Shown: positions 16,829-25,932 of the stretch, piece by piece
Numbering within the stretch: the first letter of the stretch is position 1
Layout: each line of letters starts with the position of its first letter
Assembly: GCA_910588965.1 (NCBI GenBank)
Contig: CAJUSO010000004.1
Span: 1-64,000, forward strand
Direction: 5' to 3'
Length of the DNA stretch: 64,000 bases
Source of the DNA: an uncultured Lachnospiraceae bacterium
GTDB lineage: Bacteria > Bacillota > Clostridia > Lachnospirales > Lachnospiraceae
Program-made: the position numbers and the translations under genes
The notes under the pieces: generated by a model
Database searches by the model: none
Told to the model about the DNA's origin: nothing
The model's input: only the letters and a program-made list of their open reading frames with translations

Positions 16829-18316
16829 CTACCCCCGCATCTGGATCAAAGGCCCCCCTTTTTTCTCTATATAATCCTTTGTAATCGTCACAATCCCGAT
16901 GTTGTCATCCTTCGGGATCTCATACATAATATCCAGCATGAAATCCTCAATAATCGCGCGCAGGGCCCTGGCTCCCACATCCTTTTCCTTTGCTTTTTTG
17001 GCAATGGAGCGCAGCGCCTCATCCTCAAATACCAGCTTCACCTCATCCATCCCCAAAAGCTTCTGGTACTGCTTCACAATGGCGTTCCTGGGCTCCGTCA
17101 GGATGCGCACCAGCATATCCTCGCTTAAGGCGTCCAGCGCAAATACGATAGGAAGCCGCCCCAGGAATTCCGGGATCATCCCATATTTGCGGATATCCTC
17201 CACCTCTACCCGGTGCATGATATTTTCTTCCTTATCATATTTATCCTTTAAATCTGCATGGAACCCCAGGGACGATTTCTTATTCAGGCGCTCCTTGATA
17301 ATCCCTTCCAAATCCGGGAAAGCGCCGCCGCAGATAAACAGGATATCCCGGGTATTCACCGTAGCCAGGGGCACCATGGCATTTTTGCTGTTGGCTCCGA
17401 CCGGCACCTCAATCTCCGCGCCCTCTAAGAGCTTGAGCATCCCCTGCTGCACGCTTTCCCCGCTTACGTCCCTCTGGTTGGTATTCTTCTTCTTGGCAAT
17501 TTTGTCAATCTCGTCTATAAAAATTATGCCGTGCTCCGCGCGCTCCACATCATTATCTGCGGCCGCCAGGAGCTTGGATACCACGCTCTCAATATCATCT
17601 CCGATATAACCAGCCTCTGTCAGGGAGGTGGCGTCTGCAATGGCCAAGGGCACATCCAAAAGCCTGGCAAGTGTCCTGACCATATAGGTCTTGCCGCTTC
17701 CGGTAGGGCCTACCATGAGCATATTCGATTTCTCTATCTCCACTCCATCCTTGTTATCGCAGGCCACACGCTTGTAATGGTTGTAGACAGCCACTGCCAT
17801 CACCTTCTTGGCATACTCCTGCCCCACCACGTATTCATCCAGGCTGGCCTTAATCTTATGGGGCGCAGGGATAGACTTGATATCCAGCTTGGGCGCAGGC
17901 TTTTTCTCCTCTTTTGCTTTTTTCTTCTTTAGCTTCTGGCTCTTGGGCAGCATATCCATATTCTGCAGGTCTGACAGGTTAATCATGCTGATATTCGGCA
18001 TATTCCCGAAGCTGCTCATATCCCCCAGGGGGAAGCCGATATGGTTCATGCTGTCAAACGTCTTCTGCATACAAGCCGGGCAGATACAGATCCCATTGGA
18101 AATCTTAATCATGGCGCCGGCCTTGCTCTCCGGGCGGTGGCAGATGTAACAGATATCCTCATATTCATTCTCTTCCCGCTTGGCATCCTGCCCCGTCTCC
18201 TGGCCGGAACCAAACCCCTCCGGCCCGGATCCGTCTCTGTCCTTTTCCCCCTCCGCTTCCTCTTGAAGGACCACTTCCCGGAAATCTGTATCATCAAATC
18301 TTTCCTTGTCGCTCAT
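16829..18316 (-). CDS. clpX: Divergent ClpX-family AAA+ unfoldase
   Basis: A 495-residue ATP-dependent unfoldase, longer than the usual 410-430. It has an acidic N-terminal extension (1-52), a C4 zinc-binding domain (C56, C59, C79, C82), a Met/Asn-rich and then Lys-rich linker (98-140), and an AAA+ core: Walker A GPTGSGKT 203-210, pore loop GYIG 236-239, Walker B IIFIDE 264-269, and an LGF loop (350-352) that in ClpX docks ClpP. The segment that normally holds the RKH loop (substrate recognition) reads VPVGANSKNAMVPLA, so RKH is absent. ATG 18316 has AGGAGA upstream. It stands alone rather than beside clpP/tig. A second, specialised ClpX is the best reading. Confidence 0.85.
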   Translation of the reverse strand: MSDKERFDDTDFREVVLQEEAEGEKDRDGSGPEGFGSGQETGQDAKREENEYEDICYICHRPESKAGAMIKISNGICICPACMQKTFDSMNHIGFPLGDMSSFGNMPNISMINLSDLQNMDMLPKSQKLKKKKAKEEKKPAPKLDIKSIPAPHKIKASLDEYVVGQEYAKKVMAVAVYNHYKRVACDNKDGVEIEKSNMLMVGPTGSGKTYMVRTLARLLDVPLAIADATSLTEAGYIGDDIESVVSKLLAAADNDVERAEHGIIFIDEIDKIAKKKNTNQRDVSGESVQQGMLKLLEGAEIEVPVGANSKNAMVPLATVNTRDILFICGGAFPDLEGIIKERLNKKSSLGFHADLKDKYDKEENIMHRVEVEDIRKYGMIPEFLGRLPIVFALDALSEDMLVRILTEPRNAIVKQYQKLLGMDEVKLVFEDEALRSIAKKAKEKDVGARALRAIIEDFMLDIMYEIPKDDNIGIVTITKDYIEKKGGPLIQMRG

Positions 18317-18362
18317 CCTATTCTCCTCTTCTCTTACATTCTGAAATCTAAATGCTTCCCTT

Positions 18363-18391
18363 ATTATAATGCAAAGCGCACAAAAGCACAA
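18363..18391 (-). promoter_or_regulatory. Sigma-A promoter of clpX
   Basis: Minus strand TTGTGC (18386-18391), 17-bp spacer, TATAAT (18363-18368), about 47 bp upstream of the ATG. Confidence 0.72.
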
Positions 18392-18498
18392 CCATTCCCG
18401 TTATTTTACTTATGCCGCCCATATGGGCTGCCCCTGCCCGCGGCCTAAGGATCCTTCTAGCAACATTGCCTGGTTCCCATCCAAAGCGGCTTTGAACG

Positions 18499-19077
18499 CT
18501 ACGTTCCTACGGCATGCCCAGCCAGTTTCCTTGCCGCCTCACAAAAATCCCCCTTGGCAGCCTCATACTTGGAGGGATCCCGCAGGATGGCCGAGGGATG
18601 GTATGTGGCTGTCAGCGCACAGCCTTTCCGGTATACCCAAGCGCCGTGCTGCCTGGTAATTTTAAAATCCGGCGAAATGATACGCTGTGCAGCCACACGG
18701 CCAAGGCAGACAATAACCCTGGGCTTCAAAAGGAATGTCTCATATTTCAGATAGGGGAAACATGCCTCCTTTTCCTCCTCCTTGGGGTCGCGGTTGCCTG
18801 GCGGATGGCACTTTATGATATTGGTGATGTATATTTCCTCCCTGCTTAGCCCGCAATCCTGCAAAAGGCGGTCTAATATTTCCCCGGAACGCCCCACAAA
18901 GGGCATTCCCTGCCGGTCTTCCTGCACCCCTGGCGCTTCGGCAATCAGCAGAAAGCCGCCCTGAAGGCTCCCGCGCCCCATGACTGGCTGGCGCCTAGAC
19001 TGGCTCAAGGGACAGCGGGTGCAGGCAGCGACATGCCGTTCCATGTCGTACCATATATCTTGCAGGTCCTGATTCAT
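18499..19077 (-). CDS. Family-4 (Fe-S) uracil-DNA glycosylase
   Basis: A 192-residue DNA repair enzyme removing uracil from DNA. Family-4 hallmarks are visible: four Cys for a 4Fe-4S cluster (CTRC at 19-22, the Cys of KCHPPGNRDP, and EACFPYL), motif A AEAPGVQEDRQGMPFVGRSG, and motif B TYHPSAILR. Its ATG overlaps the stop of the glycosyltransferase (ATGA), so it is translated as the last gene of the yfhO operon. There is no functional link between envelope glycosylation and base excision; the pairing looks like operon convenience. Confidence 0.92.
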   Translation of the reverse strand: MNQDLQDIWYDMERHVAACTRCPLSQSRRQPVMGRGSLQGGFLLIAEAPGVQEDRQGMPFVGRSGEILDRLLQDCGLSREEIYITNIIKCHPPGNRDPKEEEKEACFPYLKYETFLLKPRVIVCLGRVAAQRIISPDFKITRQHGAWVYRKGCALTATYHPSAILRDPSKYEAAKGDFCEAARKLAGHAVGT

Positions 19078-20018
19078 TCTACCATCTTCACCCCTTTTTT
19101 ATTCGTCTCTGAAATAATAAAATGGGGGCGGCGCTTTGTTTCCATATAGGTCTTGGCAATGTACTGCCCCATAATCCCCAAACAGAAAAGCTGTATGCCC
19201 CCAATAAAAATCATTACGCAGATGGTAGACGCCCAACCATCCACTGGGTCTCCGAAGGCCACCTTGCGCACTACGATAAACACCAGCATTAGGAAAGAGA
19301 AAAATGTCATAAATATGCCAAACCATGACGCAATGCTCAAAGGCGCCTGGGAAAAGTTGATAATCCCATCTACGGCATATTTGAATAATTTCCAGAAATT
19401 CCATTTCGTCTCGCCGGCCACCCGCTCCACATTCTCATAAGACAGCCAATAGGTACGGAAGCCGACCCAGCCAAAAATGCCCTTGGAAAACCGGTTATAC
19501 TCCCCCATGGACACAATGGCCTCTGCCATCTCCCGGCGCATCAGCCGGAAATCCCTGGAGCCGTCCACAATATCTGCATTGGAGATTTTATGGATAATCT
19601 GGTAAAATTTCCTGGCAAACCAGCTGCGGATGGGAGGCTCCCCTGCCCGTGTCGCCCGCCTGGTCGCCACGCTGTCGTATTCCCCGGACTCTAAGATTCC
19701 CACCATTTGCGGCAGAAGGGATGGGGGGTCTTGCATATCCGCATCCATCACCGCCACATAATCCCCCTTGGCATTGCAGAACCCAGCATACATGGCCGCT
19801 TCCTTGCCAAAATTACGGGAAAAAGACAAGTACGCCACATGAGGATCCTCTGCAGCAATGCTGCGCAGGACGGAAAGCGTCCCATCCTTTGAGCCGTCGT
19901 TCACAAAAAGCATCTCATATTCACAGCCCATGCCCAACAGGACCCTAGTGGCTTCCCTATGGAAAATAGGGACCGCTTCCTGCTCGTTATAGCATGGGAC
20001 AATCAGTGATAACCGCAT
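19074..20018 (-). CDS. GT2 polyprenyl-phosphate glycosyltransferase (CsbB/GtrB/DPM1-like)
   Basis: A 314-residue membrane glycosyltransferase that would load a sugar on undecaprenyl phosphate on the cytosolic face. GT-A domain at 1-225 with LIVPCYNEQEAV, the DXD-type VMDADMQDPP and the FSRNFGKEAAMYAG motif, then two C-terminal helices at about 230-252 and 264-287 (SQAPLSIASWFGIFMTFFS; ICVMIFIGGIQLFCLGIMGQYIAKTYMETKRRP). The C-terminal QYIAKTYMETKRRPHF block is typical of CsbB/GtrB proteins. Its start overlaps the end of yfhO by 16 bp. Confidence 0.92.
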   Translation of the reverse strand: MRLSLIVPCYNEQEAVPIFHREATRVLLGMGCEYEMLFVNDGSKDGTLSVLRSIAAEDPHVAYLSFSRNFGKEAAMYAGFCNAKGDYVAVMDADMQDPPSLLPQMVGILESGEYDSVATRRATRAGEPPIRSWFARKFYQIIHKISNADIVDGSRDFRLMRREMAEAIVSMGEYNRFSKGIFGWVGFRTYWLSYENVERVAGETKWNFWKLFKYAVDGIINFSQAPLSIASWFGIFMTFFSFLMLVFIVVRKVAFGDPVDGWASTICVMIFIGGIQLFCLGIMGQYIAKTYMETKRRPHFIISETNKKGVKMVE

Positions 20019-22990
20019 GTTCCACCGTCCTTTCTCTTACGTCCTTCCCTATCCTTCCTCCTGTATCCCTGGACCAATGCCAGCGCTGCGGACAGGGCCA
20101 AACCAAAAAAGGAAACCCAAAGCCCTTCTCTCAGCAGCGGCGTATGGTACACCATCTGTATTTCATGCTCCCCAGCCCCTAACGGGACTGCCAGGTACAT
20201 CCCATTTGCCCGTAATGGAACGGCCTCCTTCCCATCCACATAGGCCTTCCAGCCTTCCGAATAGGGGATTGCAAAACATAAGATTTTCGCCTTTTCCAGC
20301 GAAATCCTGCCCGTAACGGTATCTGCCTTGATTTCCATCTGTTCCAGGGAATCCTCCTTCAGCCTCTGGATAGCCCTGCCATACCCTTCCATGGGCTGGC
20401 AGGCAATCCCTATAGAACCAAAGGAATAAACCCCAGGTTTCTCAAAGAGGATTTCAGCCGCCCGGACTGCTTCTTTGGAATATCCCAGGTTTACCGTAAA
20501 ATCATGGCGCCCGCTATAATGGGAAGATTCCTCCGTATAATAGGTGAACGGTTTCTCTTCCCCTATGGAGGACGTAATCTGCATCTTAATGCCCTCCTTC
20601 GTATTCCAGGAAAACCCATCCTCCGCTAAGGTATTCTGGGCGCCTGCTTCCTTAGGCCATTCCTGGCCTGCCTGGACTGCTTCCTGCTTTACTTCTTGCT
20701 GCACTTCCTGGCCTCCTGCCGGCCCTCCCTGGCCTGCCTGGACTTCTTCCTGCTGCTCTTCCTGGCCTTCTGGCTCTTGCACTTCTTGGTAATACAGCCC
20801 CTGGATGGAGAGGTATGTCTCACAGCCTTCCAGCCCCTGGAATTCCAGGGTAGCCTTTGCATCCTCCTGTGTCACTACAAACGTATTGCCCTGCTGGGAA
20901 ATCCCCTCCCCCTTACAGCTTATGGCCGGCACGATTTCCTGATCCGTAAAATGAAGCTTGGCCTGCGGAAAGCCAACTGCACCCCCATCGGAAGGGTTCC
21001 CCATATCCCCTTCAAGCACAACCCCCTGCAGCAGCGCCTCCTGTTTCTGTACAGAAGAAAGCTTCTCCCATGCATCGGCTGGTACATAACTATCATAAGA
21101 ATAGGTAAGCGGCAGCAGGTATTCATTCCGGTAAACCGTGTACTTCCCTTCCTGTCCCTGCATCCCCTCTGCTGCCATCGGTACTTCCACAAAGCCATAG
21201 GGCGGTTTGCCCGTGCTGTCATTTGGGACGGCATAATACCGCACGGCGGCCAATGACAGCAGCGCCGCACGGCTGTCATATCCACGGTAATTATATGTAT
21301 CCGCCTCCCGCAGTTCCATGTCTTTCCGGAAGCCGCTCGCATAATGGTTGGATATGGACCAATAATATTGCGTGGAAGACAGGCCAGATACTACATTTGC
21401 GTTCTGTACCGGCCGGTTCCCTGAAAAACGGTAAAACCCCTCCGCCCCTTCTGCCTGTGCCGCTGCCTGGACAGCCGGCGTCTCATTTGCCATCAGGCCA
21501 TGCTTTACTTCTGAAAGCTCCATGCATTCGGCCGCATAATTTTTCCCAGCCGGCGTACTATGCCAGAAACTATGGTTAAAAATACTGGACAATACCAGCA
21601 ATAATGCCATGCTTTCTTTCCTATGCTGCCCAAAGAGTTCCTTCCCCTTCCTCACTGGGTACAATATCCACACAAACAGATACCCCAAGGCAACCGACAG
21701 GAAAGCATCCCCGCTGCGGGAGGGTTCCAACACCACGCAAGCCAACAGGTATGCCGTCAGGCACATATACAGGAACCGTGCATCCCTGGCCTTTAGCCCC
21801 ATCAGCTTCGGCCACACCGCCGCCAGCACATATGCCAGCAATAGGGCAAATGCCCAGCACCAACGGTTTGCCACATAGGAAAACCCGTTCAGCGCCCGGC
21901 CCAGGATTGGAAACGCAATGATTGTAAGGCATATCAAAAAAAGGCCTTTCAGAAACCCATATCCTTTCTCTTTAAACAGAAACCAGAACAATGCCACCAG
22001 TACCGGGACGGCAAACCCCATGCAAAGCCAATATTCTGCCCCTGCGGAAATAAAAAGCCCCGGCAGCCTGCCATAATAAGAAAAGGGGTACAGCATATGG
22101 GACACCCGCCCAGAAGAAACCCGGGTATCGCCTAACAGCACATAGCACATGGGCAGCAGGACCACCGCCGCCAGCATCACCCCCAGGATGGAAGACAGCC
22201 CAATCCGAAGAAGCATGCAAAGCCCCTCCCGTACCCTCCTGCGGTAACCAGCTATCAGCCTCGCCCCCACATACAAAACGGTCAGCAGCACAAGCATATA
22301 GAAAAAATACACGTTGCTGATTGCTGACAGGAACACGGCAAACACAAACAGGTTCGGCTTCTTTTTCCCTAAAATCCTCTCCACGCCCAAAAGCAGCAGT
22401 GGGAAATAAATCATGGGATTCAGAAAATAAGGATGCCTTGCCGCGTTGCGCAATGCCCAAAAGCAGAAGACATACGCCATGGAACCTGCCAGGACCCCGC
22501 CTTTGTGCTTTATCCCTGTCCGGAAGCACAGGCAGGAAAACGCCGCCCCTGCCAAATACATGCGCAGCAGCACCATGGCTTCATAATACAGATACATAAA
22601 ACGCGTTGGGACAAATACAGAAAACAGTGAGAATGGGTCTCCAATCACATAATAATGGAATGTGGTTAAGATATCGCTCCCTTCCCCGATACAGAAATCC
22701 CAAGCCGGAATGGACAGCTGATGCTGGACGAAAACCCCATGCAGGATAGACCTAAGATACCTTGCATAATAAACCAGGGCTTTGTAATGCTGCTTCCAGC
22801 CGTCCATCTCCCAGATGAGCGTCCTGCCTGCTAGGAAGTACCAGGAAAACACCAGGCATGCCGTCAACAGGAACAGGAGGGTATACACATAAAAATACTG
22901 CTTCTTCCCCATCCCGCCTCCATGCTCCAAACGCCCTAAAAACACCGGCGCAATCCCTGCCCTGCCTGCATCCCTCTTCCTGTACCGCAT
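20003..22990 (-). CDS. yfhO: YfhO-family multipass membrane glycosyltransferase-like protein
   Basis: A 995-residue protein with an N-terminal helix, a periplasmic loop with WEMDGWKQHYKALVYYARYLR (the YfhO signature region resembling GT-C proteins), about 12 further helices to residue 480, a large extracytoplasmic domain and one C-terminal helix. In Bacillus the CsbB/YfhO pair adds GlcNAc to lipoteichoic acid: CsbB makes the lipid-linked sugar and YfhO transfers it outside. The same gene pair here suggests surface polymer glycosylation. Residues about 730-785 are a Gln/Glu-rich low-complexity insertion (EVQEPEGQEEQQEEVQAGQ). ATG 22990 follows AAGGAGGA. Confidence 0.9.
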   Translation of the reverse strand: MRYRKRDAGRAGIAPVFLGRLEHGGGMGKKQYFYVYTLLFLLTACLVFSWYFLAGRTLIWEMDGWKQHYKALVYYARYLRSILHGVFVQHQLSIPAWDFCIGEGSDILTTFHYYVIGDPFSLFSVFVPTRFMYLYYEAMVLLRMYLAGAAFSCLCFRTGIKHKGGVLAGSMAYVFCFWALRNAARHPYFLNPMIYFPLLLLGVERILGKKKPNLFVFAVFLSAISNVYFFYMLVLLTVLYVGARLIAGYRRRVREGLCMLLRIGLSSILGVMLAAVVLLPMCYVLLGDTRVSSGRVSHMLYPFSYYGRLPGLFISAGAEYWLCMGFAVPVLVALFWFLFKEKGYGFLKGLFLICLTIIAFPILGRALNGFSYVANRWCWAFALLLAYVLAAVWPKLMGLKARDARFLYMCLTAYLLACVVLEPSRSGDAFLSVALGYLFVWILYPVRKGKELFGQHRKESMALLLVLSSIFNHSFWHSTPAGKNYAAECMELSEVKHGLMANETPAVQAAAQAEGAEGFYRFSGNRPVQNANVVSGLSSTQYYWSISNHYASGFRKDMELREADTYNYRGYDSRAALLSLAAVRYYAVPNDSTGKPPYGFVEVPMAAEGMQGQEGKYTVYRNEYLLPLTYSYDSYVPADAWEKLSSVQKQEALLQGVVLEGDMGNPSDGGAVGFPQAKLHFTDQEIVPAISCKGEGISQQGNTFVVTQEDAKATLEFQGLEGCETYLSIQGLYYQEVQEPEGQEEQQEEVQAGQGGPAGGQEVQQEVKQEAVQAGQEWPKEAGAQNTLAEDGFSWNTKEGIKMQITSSIGEEKPFTYYTEESSHYSGRHDFTVNLGYSKEAVRAAEILFEKPGVYSFGSIGIACQPMEGYGRAIQRLKEDSLEQMEIKADTVTGRISLEKAKILCFAIPYSEGWKAYVDGKEAVPLRANGMYLAVPLGAGEHEIQMVYHTPLLREGLWVSFFGLALSAALALVQGYRRKDREGRKRKDGGTCGYH

Positions 22991-23109
22991 CCTTTTTTCC
23001 TCCTTGCCCTGCCAATCTGCGTTCCTGCAGCTTTTCCCTGCTGTTCTTTAGAGATTATAGCACTTAAAAAATAGGATTTCAACATACAATAGAAAAGAGG
23101 CCAGCATAG

Positions 23110-23850
23110 CTACGCCAAAAGACCCTGCATACACAGAGGCAATTCCAGGCCATGGGATTCCAAAAGTTCCCTGTCTGTTAAGATTTCCCTGGCATTGCCG
23201 TCCCGGACAATCCTGCCGCCATGCATCAGCATCACGCGGCTGCAAGTATCCAGCACCAAATCCAAGTCATGGGAAGCTATGATTTTCAGATGCCCAAAGC
23301 TGTTTAAAATATGGATGAGGTTCCTGCGGTTCTTAGGGTCTAAGGCGATAGACGGCTCATCCATTAAGATGATGCCAGGCTCCATAGCCAAGATGGCGGC
23401 GATAGATGCCAGCTTTTTCTCACCGCCTGACATTTTATAGATCTGCTTTTCCTTCAAATGCCCTATCTGGGTCAGTTCCAGGGCTTTTCCCACACGCTTT
23501 TCCACTTCCTCCTCGGGAAGGCCGTAGTTCCTGGGGGCAAAGGCCACCTCATCGTATACGCGCGGCATAAAGAGCTGGCTGTCGGAATCCTGGAATACAT
23601 AGCCGGTTTTCTCACGGATTTTAGGGAGGTTCTCTTTGGCTACGGGGAGCCCCCCGATGCGGATGGAGCCTGTATAGGACAGGTTTAGGCCTACCAGGAG
23701 TTTTAGGAGGGTGGATTTGCCCACGCCGTTAGCGCCAATCAGGCCGATACTGTCATGCCCATAGGCAGTAAAGGTAATATCCCGGAGGATGGGGGCGGAT
23801 GGGGCGTAACTGAAGCTTACATGGCTAAGTTCGATATCAATATGGCTCAT
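23110..23850 (-). CDS. cbiO: ECF transporter ATPase, cobalt/nickel type (CbiO)
   Basis: A 246-residue ABC ATPase: Walker A GANGVGKST, Q loop VFQDSDSQLF, signature MSGGEKKLA, Walker B GIILMDEPS and H-loop IIASHD. The VFQDSDSQLF block is typical of ECF ATPases. It follows cbiQ by 45 bp and completes the MN-Q-O set. A single ATPase would form a homodimer. Confidence 0.92.
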   Translation of the reverse strand: MSHIDIELSHVSFSYAPSAPILRDITFTAYGHDSIGLIGANGVGKSTLLKLLVGLNLSYTGSIRIGGLPVAKENLPKIREKTGYVFQDSDSQLFMPRVYDEVAFAPRNYGLPEEEVEKRVGKALELTQIGHLKEKQIYKMSGGEKKLASIAAILAMEPGIILMDEPSIALDPKNRRNLIHILNSFGHLKIIASHDLDLVLDTCSRVMLMHGGRIVRDGNAREILTDRELLESHGLELPLCMQGLLA

Positions 23851-23895
23851 ACGGGGGAATCCTTTCTATCAGAAAAATATTGTTTGCATAAGAAC

Positions 23896-24672
23896 CTACC
23901 ATTCCCCTATGCTGCGCAGGAAGAAGAATGCCACGCACCATCCCCCAAAATACAGCCAGTCCCTGCCCTTGCATGCCGGCTTTGCCGCATAGCAGAACTC
24001 CCCATGGTATCCCCGGAGCGCCATGCTCTCATAAACTTCTGACGCCCGGTCCATGCTCCTTAGGAGCAGCTGCCCTGCCAGGGAGCCCCAGACCTTAATA
24101 TGCACTCCTTTTTGGTTGGGGGCGCGCAGGGAATACGCCTGCATCATGCGGTTTGCCTCTGCAAGTAGGAGGCTGGCATAGCGGTATGTCAGCAAGACCT
24201 GGGTCACAAGGACAGATGGGATATGCACAAGCCGCATGGCATAGCATATTTTCTCTATGGAAGTAGAGGCAACCAGGAGATAGGAAGCCAACACGCTGTA
24301 AAACCCTTTGACCATTAAGGTGAGCATGGATACCATGCCGGCTGTAATTGTGATGTTTCCGATGGCGGACATGGGCTGGCGTTCCAGAAATGGATGGAAC
24401 AGGCCTACGCAGCAGGCCAGGGGCAGCACAATGCGTAAGCGGCGCAGGCTGTCCCTGAAAGGGATTTCCCCCAAGATGAAAAGGGCTATGGGGTAAATGC
24501 CCATGCACAGAAGGCCTGGCAGATGGTATTTGGGAAAGGATACAGTAACCGCAATATAGGCAAATGCCAGGAGGAGTTTGGGCAGCGGATGGATGCGGTT
24601 CAGCCACTGGTCCCTTTCTGCCATTTCATCCATATGGTGGATTTCGTAAAGCGCGCCTCCTAATTTATCCAT
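23896..24672 (-). CDS. cbiQ: ECF transporter transmembrane protein (CbiQ)
   Basis: A 258-residue membrane protein with about five helices and the ECF-T coupling-helix motifs near the C-terminus (MMQAYSLRAP and ESMALRGYHGEF), which dock into the ATPases. The N-terminal DQWLNRIHPLPKLLL block is typical of CbiQ. It overlaps the upstream CbiMN gene by 8 bp and has GGAGG before its ATG. Confidence 0.9.
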   Translation of the reverse strand: MDKLGGALYEIHHMDEMAERDQWLNRIHPLPKLLLAFAYIAVTVSFPKYHLPGLLCMGIYPIALFILGEIPFRDSLRRLRIVLPLACCVGLFHPFLERQPMSAIGNITITAGMVSMLTLMVKGFYSVLASYLLVASTSIEKICYAMRLVHIPSVLVTQVLLTYRYASLLLAEANRMMQAYSLRAPNQKGVHIKVWGSLAGQLLLRSMDRASEVYESMALRGYHGEFCYAAKPACKGRDWLYFGGWCVAFFFLRSIGEW

Positions 24673-25669
24673 GCCGTTTCCTCCGGAAAAAACGGAACCC
24701 GCAACAGATGGCTACACAGGCCGCCAAAACAGCCAGGGCGCCTGCCACGCCGGAAAATGCCGTGCCGAAGGCTGTATCGGAGCCTTTGAAGGCGTAGCCT
24801 GGTAATAGGGCTGTGGACTCCTGGATCTGCCCCGATAGGGCATGGGCGCCATTTTCCCCATTGCCTAGAGGCAGTTCTGCAGAACCTGCCACCTGCTCGA
24901 TGGACCATTCCAGGCCGTCAGGTTTAGAGGAAGCTGCTAAGGAAAGGCCGCCGCCGATTAGGATGGCAGCAATCCCAAGGATTGCTATGGTATGTAGGAA
25001 AGAGAGCCTGCCTTTAGGGCTTGGCTCCTGGGTAGGTGCAAGCATTTCCGGCCTGGCTTCATAAATAAAGAGAAGTACAGCTGCTGTAATCAGGCCTTCC
25101 ACAAACCCGATTGCCAGGTGGATTGGCTGCATCGTGCCTACAAACACCGCAAACGGCAGCTCGGTAATGCCGGAGGCCATGGTTTCTAAGGTGACGCTGA
25201 ACGCACCTAGCTGCAAGGCCGCCATGGAACCCAGGATGGACGCGCCAATGATTTTCCCCCGGCTCAGGCCTCTTTGCCGAATGGGGCGCCAGATGAGGAA
25301 ATAGCCCAGGAAACAGCTGTAAAAAGCCATGTTCCAGACATTGCAGCCCAGCGCCAGCAATCCCCCGTCTGCAAATAACAGGCACTGGATAAGCAGTACG
25401 CCAATCATTGCCAAAAAGGAAGCGTATGGGCCAAGCAAAGCTGTCAGGAGCATGCCGCCGCATAAATGGCCGCTGGAGCCTGTCCCGGGAATGGTAAAAT
25501 TAATCATCTGGGCAGCGAATACGAAGGCGCCCATCACCCCCATGACTGGGATGGCCCTGGGATTATCCTCTAAGCGTATTTTTTTGATGGAATAAGCTGC
25601 CGCCGCTGTAGAACACAGATACATGGCGCCTGCCGTTGCAGGGGCTACTAACGCATCTGCCATATGCAT
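24665..25669 (-). CDS. cbiM: ECF substrate-binding protein for cobalt or nickel, CbiM-CbiN fusion
   Basis: A 334-residue membrane protein. It begins MHMADALVAPATAG; in CbiM and NikM the N-terminal amine and His2 are metal ligands, so translation must start at ATG 25669 and not at an in-frame GTG nine bases upstream. Helices follow with GSSGHLCGGMLLTALLGP (a second metal-binding His) and NVWNMAFYSCFLGY. The C-terminal 110 residues carry the CbiN/NikN PDGLEWSIE motif between two helices, so M and N are fused. MHMADAL rather than MHIPDG or MHIMEG makes the metal uncertain. A structured leader precedes it. Confidence 0.88.
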   Translation of the reverse strand: MHMADALVAPATAGAMYLCSTAAAAYSIKKIRLEDNPRAIPVMGVMGAFVFAAQMINFTIPGTGSSGHLCGGMLLTALLGPYASFLAMIGVLLIQCLLFADGGLLALGCNVWNMAFYSCFLGYFLIWRPIRQRGLSRGKIIGASILGSMAALQLGAFSVTLETMASGITELPFAVFVGTMQPIHLAIGFVEGLITAAVLLFIYEARPEMLAPTQEPSPKGRLSFLHTIAILGIAAILIGGGLSLAASSKPDGLEWSIEQVAGSAELPLGNGENGAHALSGQIQESTALLPGYAFKGSDTAFGTAFSGVAGALAVLAACVAICCGFRFFRRKRHG

Positions 25670-25678
25670 AAAAATCAC

Positions 25679-25857
25679 TCCTTCCTATGAAAAACAAAGC
25701 GGGCAAGCCCGCTTCCGTTCCCTTACCCCCTCAGCCCTGAGGGGACTGCACGCTTCGGCGCACCTAGGAAAGCCATGGGCTCCCATGCCTTCGGGCAGCA
25801 CGGCCTTTCCTATGAAAAAATAGAAGCGTGCAAAAATATACTGCATTTTTACACGCT
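25679..25857 (-). promoter_or_regulatory. Structured 5' leader of the Co/Ni transporter, candidate riboswitch
   Basis: Predicted transcript from about 25853 contains, in order: a hairpin or operator (25825-25857), a stem TAGGAAAG (25805-25812) with CTTTCCTA (25765-25772) that encloses two small hairpins, a CCCCTCA/TGAGGGG hairpin (about 25727-25745), and a GC-rich terminator (25690-25714) just before the ribosome site. No cobalamin B12 box was recognised and I could not match it to the NiCo riboswitch consensus. Confidence 0.5.
25690..25714 (-). terminator. Leader terminator upstream of cbiM
   Basis: Perfect 8-bp stem AAGCGGGC-TT-GCCCGCTT (25697-25714) followed on the minus strand by TGTTTTTC. 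It lies between the promoter and the ribosome site of cbiM, the usual position of an attenuation platform. Confidence 0.7.
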
Positions 25858-25859
25858 CT

Positions 25860-25888
25860 AGTATAACACGATGGCCAAGGGGCAACAA
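25860..25888 (-). promoter_or_regulatory. Promoter of the Co/Ni ECF operon
   Basis: Minus strand TTGTTG (25883-25888), 17-bp spacer, TATACT (25860-25865). The predicted start falls inside the 25825-25857 inverted repeat. Confidence 0.6.
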
Positions 25889-25932
25889 GCCCCCTGGGGG
25901 GTTATTCTATTGGGATTCCTGCCGCGGCAGAT

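Noticed and set aside
25679..25857. Cobalamin riboswitch
   Set aside because: No GCCACUG-type B12 box or the expected junction sequence was found in the leader.
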